Assembly (NCBI RefSeq): GCF_900609045.1 | Contig: NZ_UXAV01000039.1 | Coordinates: 1 to 64,000, forward strand | Length of the DNA stretch: 64,000 nucleotides | Reading direction: 5' to 3' | From: Filibacter tadaridae | Lineage (GTDB): Bacteria > Bacillota > Bacilli > Bacillales_A > Planococcaceae | Shown here: positions 1 through 7,755 of the stretch, one piece after another | How positions within the stretch are numbered: position 1 is the stretch's first letter | Layout: each line of letters opens with the position of its first letter | Made by a program: the position numbers and the translations under genes | The notes under the pieces: model-generated | Databases searched by the model: none | Seen by the model: only the letters and a program-made list of their open reading frames with translations | Told to the model about the DNA's origin: nothing

Positions 1-323
1 CTCGAAAACTGTCACGGCCCGGCGGAACTGTAAGGGCAATTGCCCGAACTGTGAGGGCAATCTTGTAAACTGTCACGGCACGGCGGAACTGTAAGGGCAA
101 TTGCCCAAACTGTAAGGGCTATCTCGAAAACTGTCACGGCCCGGCGAAACTGTAAGGGCAATTGCCCGAACTGTCATGGCAATCTCGAAAACTGTCACGG
201 CCCGGCGGAACTGTAAGGGCAATTGCCCAAACTGTAAGGGCTATCTCGAAAACTGTCATGGCCCGGCGAAACTGTAAGGGCAATTGCCCGAACTGTAAGG
301 GCTATCTCGAAAACTGTCATGGC
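1..323 (+). repeat. Phased tandem repeat array A (61-bp period)
   Basis: The array has five full 61-bp repeats starting at 1, 62, 123, 184 and 245, plus a partial one at 306. Each 61-bp unit contains three copies of the 12-bp core AACTGT-N-A-N-GGC (core starts at offsets 7, 26 and 47), so cores recur every 19-21 bp in one orientation. Three variants alternate: AACTGTCACGGC, AACTGTAAGGGC and AACTGTGAGGGC. Spacers between cores are also partly conserved. The array may continue beyond the left window edge. It lies downstream of murE. Related arrays occur near 40.6, 42.1 and 57.1 kb. Confidence 0.9.
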
Positions 324-398
324 TCCGAAACTTTCAATTCCAATCATCCACCCCATCAAAAAAGACTGTCCCACTAACTCGGACAGTCCCAATCTTTA

Positions 399-1889
399 TC
401 ACTTTCCAACTACACCTGTACCAAACTTCTTCTCTGCTTCTTCTAACGCAATTTCCGCGTCGGAATGAGGGTATTTCACTGATCCAATAATTTGGTAGTC
501 CTCATGCCCTTTTCCGGCAAAAATGATCATGTCGCCTGCCTCAGCAATCGATACTGCATGGCGAACCGCTTCTGTTCGATCGCCAATACACGCATAGTGG
601 TCATGCTTCATACCAGCTTCAAGTTCCCCGACGATTGACGCATATGGCTCGTCGCGTGGGTCATCTGTCGTCAAGATAACGTAATCGGCTACACTTGCCT
701 TTTCCGCCATAATCGGTCGTTTCAAACGGTCACGATTGCCGCCCGTGCCGATTAAAAAGATCAATTTACTACCTTCCTTTTTGTAAGGCAGTACAGCAGC
801 AATCGCTTTTTCAATTGCATCAGGAGAATGTGCGTAATCGACATACATTGTCAGAGGCAATTCAGTTGGCACGATTTCCATGCGTCCTTTAACAGCGCCG
901 ATTCCACCCAAATAACCGATGATGTCTTCAACTGCCATTCCTTTTGCATAGAGTGCGGCAATTGCAGCGAGCACATTATAAACACTAAACTCACCGATTA
1001 ACTTCATGTCGACATGGTATTCGCCATCTGGTGCGTTTAATGTGAAAGTGGTTCCGTCTGCCTTTAACTCAATTTCAGTCGCACGGAACGTCGCATCATT
1101 ATGAATGCCGAATGAAAGAATCGGAAACGAAGTCATTTCAGAAATTCTTTCCTCCCACGCATCATCTGCATTTATGATCGCAAATTTGCGCTGATTTAAA
1201 TCTTGTCCAAGCTGTGAAAACAGTAACCCTTTGGCATGACCGTAATTATCCATTGTTCCATGGAAATCCAAATGATCATGCGTCAAGTTTGTAAACACCG
1301 CAATGTCGAACTCCGTGCCAGCGAGTCTGCCTTCGACAAGGCCATGAGAAGAGACTTCCATTGTCATCGTGTTACATCCTTCTTGTGCTGCACGATTGAT
1401 CATACTTTGCGTCGTTAATACATCAGCTGTCGTGTTATCCGTCTCATATAAAGTACCATCCAAATTAAAACCGATTGTACCTGTTAAAGCAGACTTTTCT
1501 TCCGCCGCCAATAAAATTGAATGAATGATTCCGCTGACACTTGTTTTGCCATTTGTTCCTGTTACGCCAATCATCGTCATCTGTTTCGAAGGATAACCGT
1601 AAAATCGAGGTGCCAATAAACCAATTGCACGCGCCGTATTTTCTACAGTAATAACAGCAACCTTTTCTAAATCGACTTGAACAGGTTTTGACGCTACAAT
1701 TACTCTTGCACCATTCTCCACTGCTTTTTCCACGAAATCATGTCCATCCACTGTGAAGCCTGTGATACAAACAAATACACCGCCCGCATTCACTGCCCGC
1801 GAATCAACTGCAATATCCGTCACTGTCATTGGTAGAGTACCTGTTACCTGTTTAATAGGTAACACTGAAAATAATGTTTCTGTATCCAT
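399..1889 (-). CDS. murE: UDP-N-acetylmuramyl-tripeptide synthetase MurE
   Basis: Cytoplasmic Mur ligase that adds the third (diamino) residue to UDP-MurNAc-L-Ala-D-Glu using ATP. At 496 residues it has the normal length and domain order: N-terminal UDP-binding domain, central ATPase domain with the GTNGKT P-loop near residue 111, and a C-terminal domain with GKGHEDYQ. The specificity motif at residues 409-412 reads DDPR, whereas meso-diaminopimelate-adding enzymes normally have DNPR, so L-lysine may be the substrate (inference). The ATG has a clear CGGAGGAA ribosome site. The gene sits 13 bp behind an M42 peptidase gene, not in a dcw cluster, so a second murE paralogue elsewhere is plausible. 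Confidence 0.93.
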   Translation of the reverse strand: MDTETLFSVLPIKQVTGTLPMTVTDIAVDSRAVNAGGVFVCITGFTVDGHDFVEKAVENGARVIVASKPVQVDLEKVAVITVENTARAIGLLAPRFYGYPSKQMTMIGVTGTNGKTSVSGIIHSILLAAEEKSALTGTIGFNLDGTLYETDNTTADVLTTQSMINRAAQEGCNTMTMEVSSHGLVEGRLAGTEFDIAVFTNLTHDHLDFHGTMDNYGHAKGLLFSQLGQDLNQRKFAIINADDAWEERISEMTSFPILSFGIHNDATFRATEIELKADGTTFTLNAPDGEYHVDMKLIGEFSVYNVLAAIAALYAKGMAVEDIIGYLGGIGAVKGRMEIVPTELPLTMYVDYAHSPDAIEKAIAAVLPYKKEGSKLIFLIGTGGNRDRLKRPIMAEKASVADYVILTTDDPRDEPYASIVGELEAGMKHDHYACIGDRTEAVRHAVSIAEAGDMIIFAGKGHEDYQIIGSVKYPHSDAEIALEEAEKKFGTGVVGK

Positions 1890-1902
1890 GCAATTCCTCC
1901 GT

Positions 1903-2955
1903 TCATTCCATCATTGCTGATGTGACATACGCATGTAATAATTGTGCTGTAGATTTCAAAGAATCAACATGTGTACGTTCAAGTGAGTGAGATGATTCGA
2001 TTCCAGGACCGAAAAGTGCATGTTTCACGTCGAAGCCTGCCCGAATCGCTGCAGATGCATCCGAGCCGTAATACGGATAAATATCCAGTTTAAATGGAAT
2101 ATCTTCCGTTTTACACAGACCTGCAAGATGTTGCGTCAATGCATAGTGGTAAGGTCCACTTGCATCTTTCACGCAAATTGACGCTGTATATTCGTCAGTT
2201 GCTTGTCCATCCCCCATAGCACCCATATCGACTGCAATGTATTCAACTGTCTCTTCAGGAATATTAGAGTTTCCGCCATACCCAATTTCTTCATTGTTCG
2301 AGATGTAGAAATGTGTTGTATGTGGCAGTTGCACTTTTTCTTCCTGCAAAGTTCGAATCAATTCAAGCACTAATGCTGTACTTGCTTTATCATCCAGATG
2401 GCGGGATTTCACAAAGCCGCTATCTGTCATTTCGAAGCGCGGATCAAATGAAACGAAATCCCCTACCTCAATGCCAAGTCCCCGTGTGCCCTTCATATCT
2501 TTTACTTTCTCATCAATACGCACTTCAATGTTTTCTGCACTACGTTCTTTAGTACCCGCATTTTTGTAGACATGAACCGAAGTCTGGTGCATAAGAATCG
2601 TTCCCCGAATGTCTTTTCCGGATGCCGTATGTATTAGACAATACTCGCCTTCAACCGCGTTCCAGTTGAACCCACCAATCATCGCAAGCTTCAATCGTCC
2701 GTCACTTTTGATTTCTTTCACCATTGCACCTAGCGTGTCAGTATGAGCCGTCAAAAGACGGTGACGGCCAGTATCCGATCCTTCGATAGTTGCAATGACT
2801 GCGCCCTTATTTGTCGTCTTATGCGTAACAGCCATTTCACCAAGTTCTTTCGTAATCAGCTTCATCACTTTATCCGTATAACCCGATGGACTTGGTGTCT
2901 CCACTAACCTCTTCAGTAAATCAATTGTCCGTTTTTCATGAAATACAGTTGTCAT
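1903..2955 (-). CDS. M42 family metallo-aminopeptidase
   Basis: Cytoplasmic co-catalytic metal aminopeptidase of the M42 family (YtoP/glutamyl aminopeptidase-like), probably trimming peptides. Metal-ligand motifs are visible: AHTDTLG (His73/Asp75, numbered from an upstream in-frame ATG at 2961), HLDDKAS (Asp190), NNEEIGYG (Glu224-225, general base and ligand), VDMGAMG (Asp245) and SSHSLERTH (His325). Family length is about 350 residues, as here. The second ATG (2955) is preferred because the AAGGGGAGA ribosome site abuts the first. murE follows 13 bp downstream and may be co-transcribed. Substrate specificity cannot be told from sequence. Confidence 0.85.
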   Translation of the reverse strand: MTTVFHEKRTIDLLKRLVETPSPSGYTDKVMKLITKELGEMAVTHKTTNKGAVIATIEGSDTGRHRLLTAHTDTLGAMVKEIKSDGRLKLAMIGGFNWNAVEGEYCLIHTASGKDIRGTILMHQTSVHVYKNAGTKERSAENIEVRIDEKVKDMKGTRGLGIEVGDFVSFDPRFEMTDSGFVKSRHLDDKASTALVLELIRTLQEEKVQLPHTTHFYISNNEEIGYGGNSNIPEETVEYIAVDMGAMGDGQATDEYTASICVKDASGPYHYALTQHLAGLCKTEDIPFKLDIYPYYGSDASAAIRAGFDVKHALFGPGIESSHSLERTHVDSLKSTAQLLHAYVTSAMME

Positions 2956-3194
2956 ATCCATTCTCCCCTTTTCCCTGCGTTGAAATTTGTCTTTTTCCGT
3001 TTATGCGGAATCGTGTATGATAAGTATAATGAAAATTTCCCAAGGTGCCTAACAGAACAAACGAATATAATCCATACATGCATCATGTTTATTATACTTT
3101 TTTTATTATCCTGCGTCATCACACATCTTATCTATTCCCCGTTTTTTTCGGATGCAATGAAATTACGGACCTATCCGAACGAAAAGTCGAAAAT

Positions 3195-3225
3195 AAACCG
3201 CCATCCTTTAACGGATGAGCGGTTT
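3195..3225 (-). terminator. Terminator of aldehyde dehydrogenase gene
   Basis: Inverted repeat with arms AAACCGC-CATCC and GGATG-A-GCGGTTT and a short loop. It overlaps the last codons of the minus-strand gene. Read on the minus strand, the hairpin is followed by TTTATTTT. Confidence 0.65.
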
Positions 3226-4596
3226 TATCATCTTCATTTTATTGCCATAAGGCGGAAATGCCAGTCGCATTGGAATCGTTGTACTTTTTTTCATCATTGA
3301 TTTGGCATGTGTAAACACTTCAAAACTTGCGAGCCCGTGATAAGCATTCATGCCCGATGGACCGACGCCACCAAACGGTAAGTTCGTATTTCCGACATGC
3401 GCAATTGTATCATTTATGCACCCACCGCCAAAGGGCAGGTTTTCGATGAAATAGTTGGACGCTTGATCATTTTCAGTAAACATATAGGCAGCTAACGGTT
3501 TTGGTAATTGCCGGATTTGGTGAATCGCTACCCCGAGATTCGTATACGTCAAAACGGGCAATAGCGGACCGAAAATCTCATCCTCCATCGAAGCATCCGT
3601 CCACGAAACGTCATCCAGTATTGTCGGTTCGATATACAAATCTTCGCGGTCAACAGTGCCGCCATATACGATTTTCGTTTGTTCTTCGACAACGATTCTT
3701 GCTAAACGGTCAAATTGTTTTCCATTTATAATACGGCCATAATCGGGACTGTCAGCTGCATCTTTCCCATAAAACTTCTGTAGTGTTTTCTTCATTTCTT
3801 TTATAAGTTCTTCTTTTACCGATTGATGAACAAGCACATAATCAGGTGCAACACATGTCTGTCCCGTATTCACAAACTTCCCCCAGACGATTCGTTCAGC
3901 AGCTTTTTGAATATCTGCCGTCTGGTCGACTAGTGCCGGACTTTTCCCGCCAAGTTCAAGGGTAATCGGCGTCAATCGTTCAGCAGCCGCTTTCATGATC
4001 ACTTTACCGACTGCAACGCTACCCGTGAAGAAAATGTAATCGAATGATGCGTGGATCAGTGCGGATGTTTCCTCGCGCTCCCCTTCAACAACACGGATAT
4101 AATCCTGTGGAAAAGTTTCTGCCACAATCTTTTTCACAATCTCTGCAGTATGAACCGCTGTCTCAGATGGTTTCACAATTGCACAGTTGCCACCTGCAAT
4201 CGCACCAACAAGCGGCTCCATAATAAGTTGGAAAGGATAATTGTATGGACCGATTATCAAAACACTGCCGTATGGTTCACGAACAATGAAGCTCTTTGCA
4301 GGTTGTAAATGGATGGGCGTCTTCACCATTGTAGGCGCCGACCATTCGTCAAGATTGCTACTCATTTGTGAAATACTCGAAAGGACAAACCCGACCTCCG
4401 TTGCATAGGATTCAAACGGACTTTTCCGCAAATCCTTATGAAGCGCTTCCAAAATGTCATCTTCGTTCACGATAATTGCATCTTTCAACTTAGCTAACAT
4501 CTCTTTACGGAATTCAATACTTCTTGTTTCCCCGCTATAAAAGAAATTACGTTGTGCTGCTATCATCGATTCTACATCCTGAGCAGTGAAATTCAA
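3208..4596 (-). CDS. NAD(P)-dependent aldehyde dehydrogenase, class 3-like
   Basis: A 462-residue aldehyde dehydrogenase that oxidises aldehydes to acids; short C-terminus typical of the class 3/YwdH group. Visible motifs are the cofactor loop FFTGSVAVGK, the ELGGKSP motif carrying the general-base Glu, and the catalytic Cys in NTGQTCVAPD. The only start that fits the ribosome site GGAGGGG (8 nt upstream) is TTG at 4596; the ATG just upstream is out of frame and stops at once. It is monocistronic. Physiological substrate unknown; long-chain aliphatic or aromatic aldehydes are likely from family knowledge. Confidence 0.88.
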   Translation of the reverse strand: MNFTAQDVESMIAAQRNFFYSGETRSIEFRKEMLAKLKDAIIVNEDDILEALHKDLRKSPFESYATEVGFVLSSISQMSSNLDEWSAPTMVKTPIHLQPAKSFIVREPYGSVLIIGPYNYPFQLIMEPLVGAIAGGNCAIVKPSETAVHTAEIVKKIVAETFPQDYIRVVEGEREETSALIHASFDYIFFTGSVAVGKVIMKAAAERLTPITLELGGKSPALVDQTADIQKAAERIVWGKFVNTGQTCVAPDYVLVHQSVKEELIKEMKKTLQKFYGKDAADSPDYGRIINGKQFDRLARIVVEEQTKIVYGGTVDREDLYIEPTILDDVSWTDASMEDEIFGPLLPVLTYTNLGVAIHQIRQLPKPLAAYMFTENDQASNYFIENLPFGGGCINDTIAHVGNTNLPFGGVGPSGMNAYHGLASFEVFTHAKSMMKKSTTIPMRLAFPPYGNKMKMIKPLIR

Positions 4597-5136
4597 TTCA
4601 TCCCCTCCAATTTGTTGTTACTATAATAATAGATTTCCTGCATCCAAGAAGCAAAGAACAACCCTCACTATTTCTAATTAATCAAAAAATGCCTTTAATC
4701 TGCAGAAATTCTACGGGCGAAAAAAACGATAATTCAATTTCCCCAAGTGTCTTCAGTGAATCTGAAGAAGTCAATATCACAAAAGGACTGTCTTTTTACG
4801 CCGCGATAAGTTCCGACCTTTTACGCAGTTTTAGAACAACCTTTACTCCATATACTGTGTATGACAGCTATTCTTCCTGTCACTTGTTTTTGTTTTAAGT
4901 GAAAACTTTGTCTCTCGCCCCAATCACATTAACGCATATTTTGTTAGCACTTCATTTTCAAATCGTTGGTATCTTGAATATAGAAAGGGCTCCCATAATC
5001 ATACTGTACATACGTTCAACAAATGAGGGAATACTTCTAGTACAAACGATTCCTTTTCACGTAACCATGTTTTGTAGTCTAACATTCAAGGGTAAAGAAT
5101 GTTCTAACAACAAACAATACAAAGGAGGAAATGGAC
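4597..5136. other. Intergenic region without recognised gene
   Basis: A 540-bp AT-rich gap between the divergent aldehyde dehydrogenase gene and the 47-residue gene at 5137. It must contain their promoters, but I see no consensus sigma-A pair that I would defend. A 7-bp inverted repeat, AACATTC...GAATGTT, lies near 5082-5104, just ahead of the small gene. Confidence 0.5.
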
Positions 5137-5280
5137 ATGACAACAACAGAATCTTGGTACGAAACAATTTTTGAAGGAAACTTATCACTGGGTATCGATA
5201 AAGATCGTCTTTTTGAGCTAGAAGAGGAAAACTTTCTTTTTTTCAATGAAGAGGAACCGAATTTGGAGCAGCTACACTGA
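5137..5280 (+). CDS. Small acidic hypothetical protein (47 aa)
   Basis: A short ORF beginning MTTTESWYETIFEG and ending PNLEQLH. A near-perfect AAAGGAGG ribosome site lies 8 nt upstream, and a strong hairpin terminator starts about 50 nt after the stop. The product is rich in Glu (11 of 47 residues) and aromatic residues, with no Cys, signal peptide or membrane segment. I do not recognise the family. The translation signals plus terminator make a real gene likely; function is unknown. Confidence 0.7.
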   Translation: MTTTESWYETIFEGNLSLGIDKDRLFELEEENFLFFNEEEPNLEQLH

Positions 5281-5328
5281 GTTTGTTCAACAACCGGTTA
5301 TTTTCCACAGTCCCTGTTTATGATACGT

Positions 5329-5369
5329 AAAAATGACTTTTCCATGCAGTTAGAGGAAAAGTCATTTTT
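5329..5369. terminator. Bidirectional terminator
   Basis: Perfect 15-bp stem, AAAAATGACTTTTCC and its complement, around an 11-nt loop. A- and T-runs at both ends serve the small plus-strand gene and the converging glycosylase gene. Confidence 0.85.
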
Positions 5370-5381
5370 AATTGGGACCCC

Positions 5382-6227
5382 TTACTCGATACTACGCCAT
5401 AAATAAAGAGCGGCATAACTTAAATAAGGAGACCAATCTGGAAAATGTGCAAGAATTTCATCTTTCGTCGGCTTTCGATCCAAACCCCAAATCCTTTTCA
5501 ACGCATTTTGCAACCCGATATCTGCAAGTGGAAATAAATTCGGGCGCCCCAGTCCGAACATCAAGAATCCTTGTGCAGTCCACGGACCTACGCCACGATA
5601 TGTAATCAGTTCTGCTGTTACTTCCGCATCCTCCATGCCACTGAACTTCTCCAGGTCCAGTCTCCCCTCAGAGATGGCTTGCGATACACCAATCACATAT
5701 TCCGCTTTTCGTGTACTGAACTGTTTGTCCCGAAGCTCTGTAACGTCTAAAGAAGCAATCCGCTCCGGAGATGGATAACGCCAAACACCATCGATTTTAT
5801 CCCCATATGATTCAACAAAGCGCATCAATAATGTATTGGCGAATGATAAATTCAGTTGTTGATGAATAATACTTTTCATCAGCTCACCATAAAGCGAAAA
5901 GCTTTTGATAAGCGGGGTTCCTTCATGTTCTCTAAAAAGTTGCTCAAGATCAGTTCCTTTAAAATGTGCACTAATCCCATCCAATGGTCTATCAAAATGA
6001 AAAGTCGATTTGATTTCTTCTTGTTGACGCTCATCAACCGCATTCTCCACGATGAAAGAAGGGCTACAAGTTGTACCTTTCCCTAAAAGCGTCACAACAT
6101 TCCCCTCTTTCATAGGAATTCTCACAGATCGACTTTCCCGATTAACCGCAATTACTGGATCACCGGACAACCTATCAAGCGCCCGGTCAAAATCGTATGT
6201 AAATGGCAATGAAAACTGTACATCCAT
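5382..6227 (-). CDS. DNA-3-methyladenine glycosylase II (AlkA/HhH-GPD family)
   Basis: Base-excision repair glycosylase removing alkylated purines. The N-terminal AlkA-type domain is followed by the HhH-GPD domain, with IIHQQLNLSFA, the helix-hairpin-helix TYRGVGPWTAQGF and the catalytic Asp in LADIGLQ. Length (281 residues from this start) suits the family. The ATG at 6227 is preferred over the in-frame GTG at 6236 because AAGGGG lies 8 nt before it. Monocistronic, ending at a shared terminator. The next feature upstream is tRNA-Val. Confidence 0.87.
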   Translation of the reverse strand: MDVQFSLPFTYDFDRALDRLSGDPVIAVNRESRSVRIPMKEGNVVTLLGKGTTCSPSFIVENAVDERQQEEIKSTFHFDRPLDGISAHFKGTDLEQLFREHEGTPLIKSFSLYGELMKSIIHQQLNLSFANTLLMRFVESYGDKIDGVWRYPSPERIASLDVTELRDKQFSTRKAEYVIGVSQAISEGRLDLEKFSGMEDAEVTAELITYRGVGPWTAQGFLMFGLGRPNLFPLADIGLQNALKRIWGLDRKPTKDEILAHFPDWSPYLSYAALYLWRSIE

Positions 6228-6295
6228 CGAATACACCCCTTTTCACATATGATTCTATCATTTAGCGTACTGTGAAAAAAGTTTTTCAAAAGGTA

Positions 6296-6323
6296 TTGAC
6301 TTATATTCAAAACTAGCTATAAT
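6296..6323 (+). promoter_or_regulatory. Sigma-A promoter of tRNA-Val
   Basis: TTGACT (6296-6301), a 16-bp spacer and a perfect TATAAT (6318-6323), about 38 bp before the tRNA. Confidence 0.85.
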
Positions 6324-6361
6324 AATAAATGTGCAGTAAGCAAGTGCACGATTTACTTCCC

Positions 6362-6434
6362 GGTTCCGTAGCTCAGCTGGGAGAGCACTACCTCGACAAG
6401 GTAGGGGTCGCTGGTTCGAGCCCAGTCGGGACCA
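6362..6434 (+). tRNA. tRNA-Val (anticodon GAC)
   Basis: A cloverleaf can be drawn. Acceptor GGTTCCG pairs with CGGGACC (one T-G pair). The D-arm is GCTCAGCTGGGAGAGC, the anticodon stem CTACC/GGTAG encloses loop TCGACAA (GAC), and the T-arm contains GGTTCGAGCC. The discriminator is A and CCA is not encoded. Sigma-A promoter upstream and terminator downstream. Its 3' part is the left repeat of the putative island. Confidence 0.95.
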
Positions 6435-6439
6435 TAACG
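6408..6439 (+). repeat. Left direct repeat (att-like) at tRNA-Val 3' end
   Basis: 32 bp covering the last 27 nt of the tRNA plus 5 nt of flank. The sequence is identical to 18730-18761. Weaker similarity (about three quarters of positions) continues through the following terminator. This is the classic form of integration into a tRNA 3' end. Confidence 0.8.
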
Positions 6440-6468
6440 ATGAACCCTTGGTATGTATGGGTTTACAG

Positions 6469-6503
6469 AGAGTATCATCCTTCAATGGATGATACTCTTT
6501 TTA
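6469..6503 (+). terminator. tRNA-Val terminator
   Basis: Perfect 12-bp stem AGAGTATCATCC / GGATGATACTCT with a 6-nt loop and a T-run. Confidence 0.85.
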
Positions 6504-6506
6504 TTG

Positions 6507-6526
6507 TTGGGGTTAAATTGGGGTTA
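6507..6526 (+). repeat. Short direct repeat next to the left att site
   Basis: TTGGGGTTA occurs twice, at 6507 and 6518, an 11-bp step. It could be a relic of integrase arm-type sites just inside the island. This is inference; no partner copy was found at the right end. Confidence 0.4.
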
Positions 6527-6735
6527 TAACGCCTATTAATCGATGTAAAATTATATTTATGCTACTTCCCATTAGGAGAGAAAACACACTAAAGTCTTTT
6601 ACTTTTTGCACAGCATTGAATGCATTTGGAGATGAATTCCTTGACCTGTCTTCTCCACCCGTAAAACTTATCATTAGCAAAGCCATCACCACATAAGATG
6701 AAAAGATTGAAAAACTTAGAAGGAGCGAAAAGACG

Positions 6736-7527
6736 ATTACTACTTACGTAACGCAATCGTTAGAGGAAATACGTTTTTGGTCTAGGATAATGAAAGAGCA
6801 CGCTTTCTTTTTAAGTTTAGGATTTACAGTAGATCAGACGCAACTCATTAAAGAAGCAAGACATTATATTGCTGTCTTTGAACGGATTGAAGAACAAATT
6901 AGCGACTACAATGAAATGACAGATCCTGGGGTAATTAGACAACTTAACATCCAAGTGTACCAGGCGGCTGCTTCCATTTGGGCATATAAACGAAAAGTTC
7001 TTGGATTAATATTACGCTGTGAAATTGTGTCCAATAATATGCCATTACTCGTTGACCACACGAGCCGAGAAGCAGCTTATTTCGCTAAACGATTAAAGGA
7101 ATTGAATGAAGGGAAGCTGAAACCATTACCAGAGGCTATTATTAAAGAAAATGTGTTTTTCTTAAAAATAATGGCGGACCACTCAAAGTTTATCGGTCAT
7201 TTGTTGGATCCTTCAGAAAGAAAACTCGTCGACCAAGCAAGAGAATTCAGCAATGATTTTGATCAACTTCTTTTCCAAGCACAAGACTTGGATCATATGC
7301 GTCCTCAATCAGAAACAGTACCGTTATTAGACCAGTTTCTAGACCAAAATCGTGTATCGGTTGTATCACTACGCGATTTCAAGAAAACGGCTAGAGATTT
7401 AATTGAAGCCTGTAAAATTAAGAGTAGCATCCCCACACTTCTTGCGGACCACGTATACCGAGAAGCAGATCATTTCCTTCACATTATTGATGCATTCGAT
7501 GAGCATCTTACTGCAATAAAAAAATGA
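6736..7527 (+). CDS. DUF2935 ferritin-like protein (probable ATT start)
   Basis: Two tandem helical repeats resembling the DUF2935 family, whose known structures are ferritin-like bundles with a metal site: repeat 1 from SLEEIRFWSRIMKEH, repeat 2 from about residue 134 (KENVFFLKIMADHSKF). The conserved 'FW..IM.EH' stretch lies upstream of the first ATG (6790), so translation must begin earlier. In frame back to a stop there is no ATG, GTG or TTG. ATT at 6736 stands 10 nt after AGGAG and gives ITTYVTQSLEEIRFW. First gene inside the tRNA-flanked island; metal binding is inferred from the family. Confidence 0.78.
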   Translation: MTTYVTQSLEEIRFWSRIMKEHAFFLSLGFTVDQTQLIKEARHYIAVFERIEEQISDYNEMTDPGVIRQLNIQVYQAAASIWAYKRKVLGLILRCEIVSNNMPLLVDHTSREAAYFAKRLKELNEGKLKPLPEAIIKENVFFLKIMADHSKFIGHLLDPSERKLVDQAREFSNDFDQLLFQAQDLDHMRPQSETVPLLDQFLDQNRVSVVSLRDFKKTARDLIEACKIKSSIPTLLADHVYREADHFLHIIDAFDEHLTAIKK

Positions 7528-7529
7528 AA

Positions 7530-7579
7530 AGTGACTGTCACAAAAGTCGTCAATTCTGACTTTATGACAGTCCTTTTTC
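7530..7579 (+). terminator. Terminator of DUF2935 gene
   Basis: Long imperfect hairpin (GTGACTGTCA...AAAGTC / GACTTT...TGACAGTC) followed by CTTTTTCAC. Confidence 0.75.
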
Positions 7580-7582
7580 ACT

Positions 7583-7687
7583 TTACTCATCTTCATTAGG
7601 GTAGTTTCCGTATCCGCCACCGCTACCCGCAAATCTTCTTTTAGCACTTGAATACTTAAAATCTCCAGATTCGGTATTTGCATAGGT
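7583..7687 (-). pseudogene. Possible remnant of a small Gly-rich protein gene
   Basis: On the minus strand an open frame ends in FAGSGGGYGNYPNEDE and stop, with coat-protein-like Gly/Tyr composition. It has no start codon: a stop precedes it immediately. A different frame upstream (starting MRTLTGGVIGKP) could be its 5' part if one frameshift is assumed. Evidence is compositional only. Confidence 0.25.
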
Positions 7688-7716
7688 TTACCAATCACTC
7701 CCCCTGTCAACGTCCT

Positions 7717-7725
7717 CATATAATA
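7717..7725 (+). promoter_or_regulatory. Sigma-K-like -10 box
   Basis: CATATAATA fits the sigma-K -10 consensus CATANNNTA and lies 30 bp before the Cys/His-rich gene. An AC dinucleotide 18 bp upstream is a weak -35 candidate. Confidence 0.45.
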
Positions 7726-7755
7726 AAAGTAAACATGTGAGAAGGGAGGGTTAAA

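Noticed and set aside
1..323. CRISPR array
   Set aside because: Spacers are themselves repeated, units are about 20 bp, and there are no cas genes. Same for the arrays near 40.6, 42.1 and 57.1 kb.
162..392. Protein-coding frames inside the repeat arrays (Cys/Asn/Gly-rich products)
   Set aside because: They arise only from the near-20-bp periodicity and have no ribosome sites. Similar frames in arrays C and D were rejected for the same reason.
2938..3300. 120-residue plus-strand frame
   Set aside because: Overlaps two minus-strand genes and a terminator; no ribosome site; no recognisable family.
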